64,000 nucleotides of DNA from CAYOWK01 sp964407665 (GTDB taxonomy: Bacteria; Pseudomonadota; Alphaproteobacteria; Caulobacterales; Hyphomonadaceae). Of this stretch, positions 31,884-39,393 are shown in pieces (position 1 is the stretch's first letter; the number at the start of each line of letters is the position of its first letter). The notes beneath the pieces were generated by a model, which saw only the letters and a list, made by a program, of their open reading frames with translations, was not told where the DNA came from and made no database searches. A program made the translations under genes and the position numbers. The stretch is taken from the NCBI GenBank assembly GCA_964407665.1, contig CAYOWK010000019.1, positions 3,067 to 67,066 of the forward strand, read 5' to 3'.

Positions 31884-33110
31884 ATGCCTGACGGACACAT
31901 CTCCGCTGCCGCGCCCGCCCGCAGGGATATGTCGCCTGCCGGACGTATCCGGGCGCTTGCAGACGTCTCCCCCCGTCTTGAGGTTGCGCAGTTCCGCTTC
32001 ATCGGGCTGGACGAGATCCGCAAGAGCTATGGCGCCCGCTGGCCGGACAAGCAGAAGCGGGTCCAGCAGATCGCGCGCGAGTTCATCGCCCGCCGGCTGA
32101 AGCGGGCGGACGTCGTCGTTGGCGGAGCGGACGGCTTCCTCGTGGTCTTCGCCGATCCCGACAGCGATGAGGCCCGCGTGGCGGTCGCCTCCATTTCAGA
32201 GGCGCTCAACACCTTCTTTCTGGGCGACGAGTTCGACGGTCTGGACGGGGAACGGGGACCATCGATCAACTGCGCAGCCCGGATCGACTTCATGGACGCC
32301 GGCGCGCTCGTCTCGCTGGCCGATTCCATCCCGGCCTCGCGTTCACCCGGCGCCGCTGCACCTTCACCCCCCACAAGGGTCCGTTTCCTCTACCAGCCGG
32401 TATGGGCCGCAGCCCACCAGGCGATCACCAGCTACTTCGTCACCCCCACTGATGGTCGCGGCGGCCGGATCCCCGGCTACCACTTCGATCCGCTGCCGGA
32501 TGGTCCGACGCCGTTTCTGGCCCTTGACGAGATCCAGCTCCGCGTATCGGAAGCCGGACTTCAGCAGCTGTTCGGCGGCGGCGGACGGGCCCTGGTCGGC
32601 GTCACGATCCATGTCACCAGCCTGCGCTGCCATGCCGACCGCACACGGCTGCTGGGCGTCCTCGGCCGCTTCGACGACCGGCTGCGGCGCTACCGCGTCT
32701 TGCGGCTTGCGGGCGTCGAGCCCGGCTTCCCTCGCATGTACCTCGAGGAGACGCTCCGCCTGATCCGTCCCCTCTGCCCCAACATCACGGTCGGCCTGCA
32801 GTGGAATGATCCGGACATCGCCTCGATCCTGGCCCTGAAGCCGATGTCCATCGGCTTCCCCCTCCACCACGACGCAAGGGGCCTGCTCGAGCCCGGCGAG
32901 GAGGTTCACGCCCGCATCCGCACCGCCGCCGCCAGCGCCAAACGGGCGGGCGTTCAGGTCTTCGCCAACGGCGATTTCAGCTTTGCCACAGCCCGGCGAT
33001 TCGCAGCCGACGGCGTCGGGCTGCTGTCTTCTCCGATGATCTGGCCCCGCATGGCCCAGCCGGCCAGCATGACGGCCTGGCCGACCGCCCGGCTCTTGCC
33101 GGAAGCCTGA
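31884..33110 (+). CDS. Degenerate GGDEF/EAL-like protein of unknown function
   Basis: 408 residues. The N-terminal part (~35-115) has the fold pattern of a GGDEF domain: FRFIGLDEIRKSYGARWPDK and REFIARRLKRADVVVGGADGFLVVFADP, where the signature loop GG(D/E)EF is GGADG and cannot bind GTP normally. The C-terminal part (~165-400) recalls an EAL domain, beginning RVRFLYQPVW (YQPI-like strand) with later strands GVTIHVTSLR, NITVGLQWND and GVQVFANGDFSF, but no E-x-L and no catalytic acidic pairs are seen. Thus neither cyclase nor phosphodiesterase activity is expected. It may act as a c-di-GMP-insensitive scaffold or regulator. SD TGAGGAAA six bases before ATG. Assignment is by eye. Confidence 0.6.
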   Translation: MPDGHISAAAPARRDMSPAGRIRALADVSPRLEVAQFRFIGLDEIRKSYGARWPDKQKRVQQIAREFIARRLKRADVVVGGADGFLVVFADPDSDEARVAVASISEALNTFFLGDEFDGLDGERGPSINCAARIDFMDAGALVSLADSIPASRSPGAAAPSPPTRVRFLYQPVWAAAHQAITSYFVTPTDGRGGRIPGYHFDPLPDGPTPFLALDEIQLRVSEAGLQQLFGGGGRALVGVTIHVTSLRCHADRTRLLGVLGRFDDRLRRYRVLRLAGVEPGFPRMYLEETLRLIRPLCPNITVGLQWNDPDIASILALKPMSIGFPLHHDARGLLEPGEEVHARIRTAAASAKRAGVQVFANGDFSFATARRFAADGVGLLSSPMIWPRMAQPASMTAWPTARLLPEA

Positions 33111-33206
33111 GAAAAAGGCTGGAGGACGACTGCTGGAAACGGTTCCGAACCGCCAAACACGCTGCTATACAGCCCGGAAACCAACTAGTTTCGGGGTGCT
33201 GATTCA

Positions 33207-33542
33207 ATGCTGCGTAAAGTAATCACAGTTACGGCGATAGCCGCTCTTCTGGCGGCTCCGGCTCTGGCCGACACGCTCGCCAACGTCACCACCAAGGGCG
33301 TGGTGATGGAAGTCCAGGGGATGGCGATCCCGATCACCTACAAGCCGGACGGCACGTTCGCCCTGGAAGCCATGGGCACGGCCATCTCCGGCAAGTGGCG
33401 GATCGACGGCGCCAAACTCTGCACCACGTCGGACATGGCTCCGGACGAGCGCTGCACCGAATACCCGGCCGACAAGGGCCCGGGCGACTCCTTCGAAATC
33501 GCCGGCGCCATGGGCACGGCCAAGATCACCATCAACAAGTAG
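33207..33542 (+). CDS. Small secreted protein, tandem paralog 1
   Basis: 111 residues with signal peptide MLRKVITVTAIAALLAAPALA. The mature ~90-residue part begins DTLANVTTKGVVMEVQGMAI, has a beta-rich pattern, the shared WRIDGAKLC element and a second Cys (DERCTEYP), so one disulfide is likely, then GDSFEIAGAMGTAKITINK. First of three tandem copies at 33.2-34.4 kb separated by 27 and 176 bases. Family not recognised. Its size, single disulfide and beta pattern fit a small periplasmic or secreted binding protein; no function can be assigned. Confidence 0.8.
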   Translation: MLRKVITVTAIAALLAAPALADTLANVTTKGVVMEVQGMAIPITYKPDGTFALEAMGTAISGKWRIDGAKLCTTSDMAPDERCTEYPADKGPGDSFEIAGAMGTAKITINK

Positions 33543-33569
33543 GACAGGCCGTCAGGCCAGGGGAACCTC

Positions 33570-33902
33570 ATGAAGAAGCTTGCAATCGTTCTGGCCGCCG
33601 CCGCAGCCCTCGCCTCTCCGGCGATGGCCGACACGCTCCAGAACGTCGTCGCCAAGGGCGTGGTCCTGGAAATCCAGGGCATGGCCATCCCGATCACCTA
33701 CAATCCGGACGGCACGCTCTCGGGCGAAGCCATGGGCCAGACCTTCAGCGGCGCCTGGAAGATCGACGGCAAGAAACTCTGCGCCTCGACGGACTTCACG
33801 CCGGAAAGCTGCACGGAATACCCGGACGGCAAGAACCCCGGCGAATCCTTCGAGATCACCGGCGATGACGGCTCGCCGGTCAAGATCACGATCAACGAGT
33901 AG
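33570..33902 (+). CDS. Small secreted protein, tandem paralog 2
   Basis: 110 residues; signal peptide MKKLAIVLAAAAALASPAMA, SD CAGGGGAAC eight bases upstream. The mature part is the closest relative of paralog 1: it shares KGVVLEIQGMAIPITYNPDG, WKIDGKKLC and ESCTEYP, with acidic changes at the end (ITGDDGSPVKITINE). The last bases of the gene (AACGAGTAG) recur at the end of each unit of the 45-bp repeat that follows, so that repeat seems to have been copied from, or into, the 3' end of this gene. Confidence 0.82.
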   Translation: MKKLAIVLAAAAALASPAMADTLQNVVAKGVVLEIQGMAIPITYNPDGTLSGEAMGQTFSGAWKIDGKKLCASTDFTPESCTEYPDGKNPGESFEITGDDGSPVKITINE

Positions 33903-33992
33903 AGCGCGTTGCGTTTCCAGGAAACGCAGTTGCGCGGCAACGAGTAGAGCGCGTTGCGTTTCCAGGAAACGCAGCTGCGCGGCAACGAGTAG
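33903..33992. repeat. Direct duplication of a 45-bp palindromic unit
   Basis: Two 45-base units (33903-33947, 33948-33992) differ at one base. Each contains GCGTTTCC-A-GGAAACGC, a perfect eight-pair inverted repeat, then GTTGC-GCG-GCAAC (or GCTGC) and ends in AACGAGTAG, identical to the end of the preceding gene. The hairpins probably serve to end transcription or stabilise the mRNA 3' end. Confidence 0.9.
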
Positions 33993-34078
33993 CCACAATC
34001 CACGGCTACTGGATCGGGGCGGCCGTTTGCGCGGCTGCCCCTTTTCGTATCCGAACCGACCCGAGCACGAGATATCCC

Positions 34079-34399
34079 ATGCGCATCCTGATCGTCGCCT
34101 CCGCCGCCCTGCTTCTGGCCGCCCCGGCCATGGCCGACACCCTCAAGACGATGACCACCAAGGGCGTCATCATGGAGATCCAGGGCGAGCCCACCGAGAT
34201 CACCTTCAACGCGGACGGCACCTACACCTCCACGGGCGGCCCTGCCGGCTCCTGGAAGATCGACGGCGACAAGCTCTGCTGGTCCAGCCCCGGCCTCACC
34301 GACAACACCTGCGATGTCTATCCGAAGGACAAGACCTCCGGCGACAGCTTCACCCTGACCAACGACGTGCTCGGCGAGTTCAAGGTCACGATCAAGTAG
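34079..34399 (+). CDS. Small secreted protein, tandem paralog 3
   Basis: 106 residues; signal peptide MRILIVASAALLLAAPAMA. Most diverged of the three copies, keeping DTLKTMTTKGVIMEIQG, the SWKIDGDKLC element, the second Cys (NTCDVYP) and the GDSFTLTND end. The conserved core across copies is therefore TKGVxMExQG, WKIDGxKLC, C-x-x-YP and GxSF. It lies downstream of the 45-bp repeat pair and may have its own promoter in the 85 bases after it. Function unknown. Confidence 0.8.
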   Translation: MRILIVASAALLLAAPAMADTLKTMTTKGVIMEIQGEPTEITFNADGTYTSTGGPAGSWKIDGDKLCWSSPGLTDNTCDVYPKDKTSGDSFTLTNDVLGEFKVTIK

Positions 34400-34577
34400 G
34401 CCGCCCGCTGCGGCGTAACCGGCTGGCGTGACCGGCTGGCATGCCCTGAGCCTGCGACCTCGCTTCAATATTGTGCGTCTGCTACAGGAACCCTCGCCGG
34501 GGAGCGGATCGGCTTGCCTCGCACGTCAGGCCGCGCCATCCCGGCTCCGGTTGGGCCCCGCATCAGGGACATTGCGC

Positions 34578-36326
34578 ATGCGCCGTTTCATAACCTGCCT
34601 GTCGCTGGTCCTTGTCGCGGCCTCCCCCGCGCTGGCCGAACGCTTCGCCATCACGGGCGCAACCGTGTTCGACGGCACGGGCGCTGCGCCCGTCCAGGCG
34701 GTCGTGGTCGTCAATGACGGCGTCATCGAGAGCGTCATCCCCGGAACGAAAGCCCCGCGCGGCGTCAAGACGGTTTCGGCGAAGGGTCTGTCTCTCCTGC
34801 CCGGCTTCTTCGACGTCCACGCCCACTACACGCCCAACGGCGCGCCCGGCTCGCCGCCCCAGATCAGCGCCGCCTACGTCGCCGCCGGCGTCACCACCGT
34901 GAACGACTTCCACCAGCCGCCGGAAGCGTTCGCCTTCCGCCGCGAGTGGCAGCAGACCTTCCCGGGCCCGCACGTGAACCTCACCGCCCGCACGTCCACA
35001 CCCGGCGGCCATGGCGCGGACTGGGCGGACCAGAACACCACGCGCTGGATCAACACGCCCGAGGCCGCCAAGGCGGCCATCGGGGAGCTCGTCCCCTACA
35101 AGCCGGACTTCATCAAGGCCTTCACCGATGGCTGGCGTTATGGCTCCGGCATCGACAACACCAGCATGAACCTGCCCACGCTCACCGCCCTCGTCGAGGC
35201 GGCGCACGCCAACAACCTGAAGGTCGGCACCCACACGGTCACGGTCGAGCGCGGCAAGATCGCTGCGAAGGCCGGCGTCGACATCATCGTCCACGCCCTG
35301 CAGGACGTGCCCGTCGATCAGGAAACCATCGACCTGATGCTGCAGAACAAGACCAACTACGCGCCGACGCTCGCCGTCTACGAACCCGCCAAGCCCGGCC
35401 AGCCGCCGCCGACTGCGGCGCAGATGCAGCAGCGCCTGCCGAAGTTCAAGGTCGCCATGGCCAATGTGAAGACGCTGCACGACGCGGGCGTCCCCGTCGT
35501 CCTCGGCACCGACGCCGGCATGCCCGGAACCGTCCACGGCGTCTCGACCCTGCGCGAGATGGAGCTTCTGGTCGAGGCGGGCCTCACCCCCGTCGAGGCG
35601 TTGGTCGCCGGCACAAGCGCCTCCGCCAAAGCCATGGGCCAGACCGACCGGGGCGTCATCGCGCCGGGCAAGCGCGCCGACATGGTGCTCATCAAGGGCA
35701 AGCCCTGGGAGACCATCGCCGACCTCTACAAGACCGAGCGTACATACGTCGACGGCAAGGTGATGTTCGGCAAGGGCGCGCCCAAACCCTATACGAAGAC
35801 GACAGCGCCCGCCGCCGTCCTCACCTCCGGTCTGGTCGCGGACTTCGAGCGCGCCGATGGCCGCACGGCGAACGGCGTCCTGCCCGTCGCCAATCCGGAC
35901 GGCGGCGTCGACCGCAGCCTTCAGATCATGACCATCGAGACGGCGGCGAACGGCAACCGTTACCTCGATGTCGCCTCGCGCTTCGCTCACAAGTCCGACG
36001 CACGCACGGCGGCCGTCCTCTTCCTGCAGCCGGGCGGCATCCAGCCGGCCGACGCCAGCGCCTTCAAGGGCCTGAAGTTCGACGTGCGCGGCGACGGCGC
36101 CTATGAGCTCGACTTGGATGCGGTCGACACCACCTGGACCGCCGCCTTCAGCGCCGGTCCCGGCTGGAGCACGGTCGAAATCCCCTTCTCGGCCCTCAAG
36201 CCCGAGGACGCGGACAATGGCGAACTCGCCTTCTCGCCGAAGGAACTCCTCGCCCTCACCTTCATCACCCGCCGCCCCGGCGGCTCCACCGCCTGGCTCG
36301 AACTCGACAACATCCGCTTCGAGTAG
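34578..36326 (+). CDS. Secreted amidohydrolase with C-terminal CIA30-like domain
   Basis: 582 residues from ATG 34578 (AGGGAC upstream; an open 50-codon extension looks non-coding). Signal peptide MRRFITCLSLVLVAASPALA. The amidohydrolase barrel has the metal motif GFFDVHAHYTPNG (HxH, ~76), the Lys-bearing strand FIKAFTDGW (~185; Lys bridging candidate), KVGTHTVTVERG (His) and IIVHALQDVP (His), and VVLGTDAGMPGTVHG (Asp, ~310), then the dihydroorotase-like closing KRADMVLIKGKPWETI. The last ~150 residues (TSGLVADFERADGRTANG … WLELDNIRF) resemble the CIA30 / carbohydrate-binding beta-sandwich found on some secreted hydrolases. Substrate unknown; an exported imidazolonepropionase or prolidase-like role is typical of this group. 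Confidence 0.85.
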   Translation: MRRFITCLSLVLVAASPALAERFAITGATVFDGTGAAPVQAVVVVNDGVIESVIPGTKAPRGVKTVSAKGLSLLPGFFDVHAHYTPNGAPGSPPQISAAYVAAGVTTVNDFHQPPEAFAFRREWQQTFPGPHVNLTARTSTPGGHGADWADQNTTRWINTPEAAKAAIGELVPYKPDFIKAFTDGWRYGSGIDNTSMNLPTLTALVEAAHANNLKVGTHTVTVERGKIAAKAGVDIIVHALQDVPVDQETIDLMLQNKTNYAPTLAVYEPAKPGQPPPTAAQMQQRLPKFKVAMANVKTLHDAGVPVVLGTDAGMPGTVHGVSTLREMELLVEAGLTPVEALVAGTSASAKAMGQTDRGVIAPGKRADMVLIKGKPWETIADLYKTERTYVDGKVMFGKGAPKPYTKTTAPAAVLTSGLVADFERADGRTANGVLPVANPDGGVDRSLQIMTIETAANGNRYLDVASRFAHKSDARTAAVLFLQPGGIQPADASAFKGLKFDVRGDGAYELDLDAVDTTWTAAFSAGPGWSTVEIPFSALKPEDADNGELAFSPKELLALTFITRRPGGSTAWLELDNIRFE

Positions 36327-36333
36327 ACGGCCA

Positions 36334-36402
36334 GCCGCGATCCGGACGGCCCGGATCGCGGCCTCATCCCGAGCCTGTCGAAGGACGTCGCGTCCGGGAT
36401 GA
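36334..36402 (+). terminator. Terminator hairpin and palindromic repeat after the amidohydrolase gene
   Basis: GCCGCGATCCGG (36334-36345) pairs perfectly with CCGGATCGCGGC (36351-36362), eight bases after the stop. It is followed at once by TCATCCCG … CGGGATGA (36364-36402), a short relative of the 104-bp palindromic element at 28.3 kb. A CTGTCGAAGGAC word inside is common to this kind of intergenic repeat. Confidence 0.6.
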
Positions 36403-36723
36403 CGCTCCGAAGATATGTTGGCCCCAAGCCCTCGAATTCGACCGGGTATCGGCATGCCGCAATCTCCCCCTCGCGTCTGGCAAGGGAGGGTTCGGTGCGC
36501 ACCGAAACATCGAATGCCAGCCGCACGGACGGCGCGGCGACCACCGCTCCGGCTGCTCCCGAGCGGCTCAACCTGAGGAGCGCCCGAAAGGGCGCGTCTC
36601 GAAGGACGAGCCCGAGCGGGCAGCCCGGAACGAGGGTCTGAAACACCTGTCCCCGGGATTGATCCAAACCGGGGGTGACCATGGGCGTCGGCGCTCATGC
36701 GCGTGACACCGGGACGGGGATGA

Positions 36724-36863
36724 GCACTAAAAAGTGCGCACCAACCGCCGGGCCAAACGTCCGATACGGGGCGCGTGGGAACACGCAACCGGCCAGTCGC
36801 AAGACTGGCAATTGTCTATCAATGGCGCGTTCCTGCGCGCCCCGTCCTCCTGTCTTCAGGAGG
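36724..36863 (+). ncRNA. Candidate structured RNA: hairpin, Y-shaped three-way junction, hairpin
   Basis: Three adjacent structures are visible. (a) GCACT-AAAA-AGTGC, 36724-36737. (b) ACGGGGCGCG (36766-36775) pairs perfectly with CGCGCCCCGT (36836-36845), continues through two G-U pairs and GGAACACGC / GCGCGTTCC (one A-C mismatch) to give a 21-position stem; inside lie GCCAGTC-GCAA-GACTGGC (36792-36809, GNRA tetraloop) and ATTG-TCTAT-CAAT (36811-36823), making a three-way junction. (c) CCTCCTG-TCTT-CAGGAGG, 36846-36863. The block ends 133 bases before the acyl-CoA dehydrogenase ATG. It could be a leader RNA element, a small RNA, or a palindromic repeat of DNA origin. No known riboswitch class was recognised. 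Confidence 0.5.
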
Positions 36864-36995
36864 CAGAACGACAGCACAACGGACGGCGCCCGCGCCGGTC
36901 CGAACGCAAAGCCAAATCCAGCCCGCGCCGCCTGCCGTATTGACGCCGAGCCCAGCGAAACTAGTGCTCAGAAAAACTCTCGGGAAAAAAGACCA

Positions 36996-38159
36996 ATGGC
37001 CCTCGACCTCGAAACCCGCCAGCAGCTCATCGACACGGTTCGCCGCTTCGTCGAGGAGGTCTGCATCCCCGCCGAAGACAAGGTCTCGGCAGACAACGCC
37101 ATGCCGGCGGAGATCGTGGCGCAGATGAAGGAGCTGGGCCTGTTCGGCCTCTCCATCTCCGAGGACTACGGCGGTCTCGGCCTGACGATGGAAGAGGAAG
37201 CCCTCGTCATCCTCGAGATGGGCCGCACCTCGCCCGCCTTCCGCTCCACCTTCGGCACCAATGTCGGCATCGGCAGCCAGGCGCTCGTGATGTTCGGCAA
37301 TTCCGACCAGAAATCCGAATGGCTTCCGAAGATCGCCTCGGGCGAGACCATCACCTCCTTCGCCCTCACCGAACCCGACGCAGGCTCCGACGCCGGCTCG
37401 GTCAAGACGAAGGCGACGCGCGACGGCAATCACTACGTCCTCAAGGGCGCCAAGCGCTACATCACCAACGCCGACAAGGCCGACCTCTTCACGGTCATGG
37501 CGCGCACCAATCCCGACATCTCGGGCCCCAAGGGACTCTCCGCCTTCATCGTCGAGCGCAACTCGCCCGGCCTCTCCGTCGGCAAGCCCGAGAAGAAGAT
37601 GGGCCAGCAGGGCGCCAATGTCTGCGACGTGATCTTCGACGACGTGCGCGTGCCGATCACCAACCGCCTCGGCGAGGAAGGTGAAGGCTTCAAGGTCGCC
37701 ATGTCCGTGCTGGATCGCGGCCGCTTCCACATCTCCGCCCTCTCCTGCGGCATCGCCCAGCGCCTGATCGAGGAGATGGTGAAATACGGCTCCGAGCGGA
37801 AGCAGTTCGGCAAGCCGATCATCGAGCACCAGCTGGTGATGGCGCTTATCGCCGACAGCTACGCCGAGGCCCGCGCGGGCCGCGCCCTGGTGCTGGACGG
37901 CGCCCAGCGCTTCGACCGCAAGGAAGGCGTCACACTTCTGGCCGCCGCGGCCAAGATGTTCTGCACCGAGATGGTCGGCCGCGTCGCCGACCGCGCCGTC
38001 CAGGTCCACGGCGGCGCCGGCTACATCGCCGACTACGCCGTCGAACGCTTCTACCGCGACGTCCGCATCCTCCGCCTCTACGAGGGCACGACCCAGATCC
38101 AGCAGATGATCATCGGGCGGGAATTGGCGAGGAAGGCGGCTGCAGGCGAGGCGGTTTGA
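36996..38159 (+). CDS. Acyl-CoA dehydrogenase
   Basis: 387 residues from ATG 36996. FAD-dependent alpha,beta-desaturation of acyl-CoA in beta-oxidation or branched-chain amino-acid breakdown, electrons passing to ETF. Family blocks: GLFGLSISEDYGGLGLTMEE, FALTEPDAGSDAGSVKTKA (FAD/substrate site), GAKRYITNADKADLFTVMAR, the RNQFGKPI-like SERKQFGKPIIEHQLV helix, QVHGGAGYIADYAVERFYRDVR (FAD) and RILRLYEGTTQIQQMIIGREL (catalytic Glu of the YEGT motif; E at the short-chain position). The frame extends ~107 codons upstream but that part is the structured intergenic region. Chain-length specificity cannot be read off. Confidence 0.93.
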   Translation: MALDLETRQQLIDTVRRFVEEVCIPAEDKVSADNAMPAEIVAQMKELGLFGLSISEDYGGLGLTMEEEALVILEMGRTSPAFRSTFGTNVGIGSQALVMFGNSDQKSEWLPKIASGETITSFALTEPDAGSDAGSVKTKATRDGNHYVLKGAKRYITNADKADLFTVMARTNPDISGPKGLSAFIVERNSPGLSVGKPEKKMGQQGANVCDVIFDDVRVPITNRLGEEGEGFKVAMSVLDRGRFHISALSCGIAQRLIEEMVKYGSERKQFGKPIIEHQLVMALIADSYAEARAGRALVLDGAQRFDRKEGVTLLAAAAKMFCTEMVGRVADRAVQVHGGAGYIADYAVERFYRDVRILRLYEGTTQIQQMIIGRELARKAAAGEAV

Positions 38160-38302
38160 CCGGCACGAGAGATCAGAACCCGGCAGACCCGCCCGCGTCA
38201 GAAGAACCACCCTCTCTTCTGGCTCTGCTGAGTACGCTCAACCCAATCGAAGAGGCGTTTCCGCTGATTGACGATCCTGTTCCCGAACCGTGCGATGGAT
38301 GA
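38156..38302 (+). CDS. Possible small ORF resembling the tail of an antitoxin
   Basis: A 48-codon frame starting at a TTG that overlaps the acyl-CoA dehydrogenase stop (TTTGA), with a GAGG-like box just upstream. The C-terminal half (SLLALLSTLNPIEEAFPLID followed by DPVPEPCDG) has the acidic, proline-ended pattern seen at the C-termini of some MazE/VapB antitoxins. The DNA-binding N-terminal half is absent and no toxin gene follows. It is either a relic of a toxin-antitoxin pair or chance coding. Confidence 0.3.
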   Translation: MTGTRDQNPADPPASEEPPSLLALLSTLNPIEEAFPLIDDPVPEPCDG

Positions 38303-38342
38303 GCCAATTGACGCGCCCCAGTCCTGAGATGCTCACCTCCGC

Positions 38343-38389
38343 TGTCATCCCGGCTGCAGGCGCGAAGCGCTGAAGGGCCGGGGACCATC
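38343..38389. repeat. Partial palindromic repeat with TGTCATCCCGG end
   Basis: TGTCATCCCGG at 38343-38353 is identical to the 11-base end of the 104-bp element at 28.3 kb, followed by CGCGAAGCGCTGAAGGGCCGGGGACCAT. The distal end is degenerate (CCGGGGACCA instead of CCGGGATGACA). Third member of the dispersed repeat group in this window. Confidence 0.6.
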
Positions 38390-38413
38390 GTTGGACGGCT
38401 CTTGACTAATTAT

Positions 38414-38426
38414 ATAGGAGTCCTAT
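38414..38426. promoter_or_regulatory. Palindromic operator candidate before the MarR gene
   Basis: ATAGGA-G-TCCTAT is a perfect inverted repeat lying directly before the TTG start of the MarR-family gene and including its AGGAG ribosome-binding site. An AT-rich TTGACTAATTATAT tract precedes it. The position suits autorepression by the MarR protein. Confidence 0.6.
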
Positions 38427-39062
38427 TTGTCGGGGATGGATGGGACGAAACACATATTGTCGGGGCTGGAGCGGATCGCCGCATGGATGCGCACGGCTGA
38501 ATGGCGATCCGCCAGTGAGCGCCAGCTGACCCCGACGCAGCAGCGCATACTCGAAGCGCTGGATACGCGCGGGACGCAGACGGTCGGCAAGCTGGCCGAC
38601 GACCTCGGCGTGACCCAGCCGACACTCAGCGACGCCGCTCGCGCCCTCGAAGCGAAAGAGCTCATCGCGCGCAGCCCGTCGCCGGACGACCGGCGAGTCA
38701 CGCTTCTCGAAATCAACAGGAAGGGTCAGCGTCTCGCTCAGTTGGGTCACGGCAACGGCGCTCTCGCAAACGCCGTGGCTGCCTTGCCGGACGCTGACCG
38801 TACGGGGCTGATGCGAGGCGTTACCGGCCTGATCCGCCACCTTCAGATCGCTGGCGAAATCCCGGTCCAGCGCATGTGCGTCACCTGCACTCACTTCCGG
38901 CCGAACCTTCACAGCGATTCGGCCAATCCCCACCATTGCGCGTTTGTGGGCGCAGCTTTCGGCGACGCTTCCTTGCGGGTCGATTGCGGCGAACACGAAC
39001 AGGCCGACGCCGAAACCGAGAGGACCGCCTGGTCCGCATTCTCGGCCAGGGCTGCGACCTGA
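38427..39062 (+). CDS. MarR-family regulator with Cys/His-rich C-terminal extension
   Basis: 211 residues. Winged helix-turn-helix of the MarR type (~35-105): LTPTQQRILEALDTRG, VGKLADDLGVTQPTLSDAAR (recognition helix) and SPDDRRVTLLEINRKG (wing). After ~145 an additional segment holds four Cys and several His: RMCVTCTHFRPNLHSDS, then NPHHCAFVGAAFGD and RVDCGEHE. This looks like a metal- or redox-sensing module. TTG 38427 is preferred because AGGAG is seven bases upstream; ATG 38436 is the alternative. It precedes a glutaredoxin-like gene and a lipoprotein gene, together likely an operon under its control. Confidence 0.85.
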   Translation: MSGMDGTKHILSGLERIAAWMRTAEWRSASERQLTPTQQRILEALDTRGTQTVGKLADDLGVTQPTLSDAARALEAKELIARSPSPDDRRVTLLEINRKGQRLAQLGHGNGALANAVAALPDADRTGLMRGVTGLIRHLQIAGEIPVQRMCVTCTHFRPNLHSDSANPHHCAFVGAAFGDASLRVDCGEHEQADAETERTAWSAFSARAAT

Positions 39063-39145
39063 AAGAGCGGACGCTCCAGCCGCGCCAACGGCCGAAGCGT
39101 CCTTTTGTCGACCCTCACTCGGAAAAGCTCAGGAGACTACCCAGT

Positions 39146-39391
39146 ATGTCACGCAAGGCCATATTTTACCACGCCGGTTGTCCGGTGTGCGTCAGCGCGG
39201 AACAAACCGTCGCCGCCAGCCTGGACCCGGCGCGCTTCGCCGTCGAAATTGTCCACCTCGGCGAACAACCCGACCGCCTCGGAGAAGCCGAAACAGCCGG
39301 CGTCAGATCCGTGCCGGCGCTCGTCATCGACGGCGCCCCCTTCCACATCAACTTCGGCGCCGCTCTCGCCGACGTCAAAGGGAGCGGCTGA
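39146..39391 (+). CDS. Glutaredoxin/thioredoxin-like small protein
   Basis: 81 residues with the redox motif GCPVCVSAE (C-P-V-C, residues ~10-13), the conserved cis-Pro in RSVPALVIDGAPFHINFG and a fold-length typical of a minimal thioredoxin fold. SD AGGAGA about ten bases upstream. It follows the MarR gene by 83 bases and precedes the lipoprotein gene by two. Its partner or substrate is unknown; the Cys-rich MarR protein beside it could be a redox target (inference). Confidence 0.8.
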   Translation: MSRKAIFYHAGCPVCVSAEQTVAASLDPARFAVEIVHLGEQPDRLGEAETAGVRSVPALVIDGAPFHINFGAALADVKGSG

Positions 39392-39393
39392 CC

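Noticed and set aside
31884..33110. Active diguanylate cyclase or phosphodiesterase
   Set aside because: Signature residues of both domains are missing.
34563..36788. 741-residue minus-strand ORF
   Set aside because: Antisense to the amidohydrolase gene; no motif and Arg/Gly/Val-rich shadow composition.
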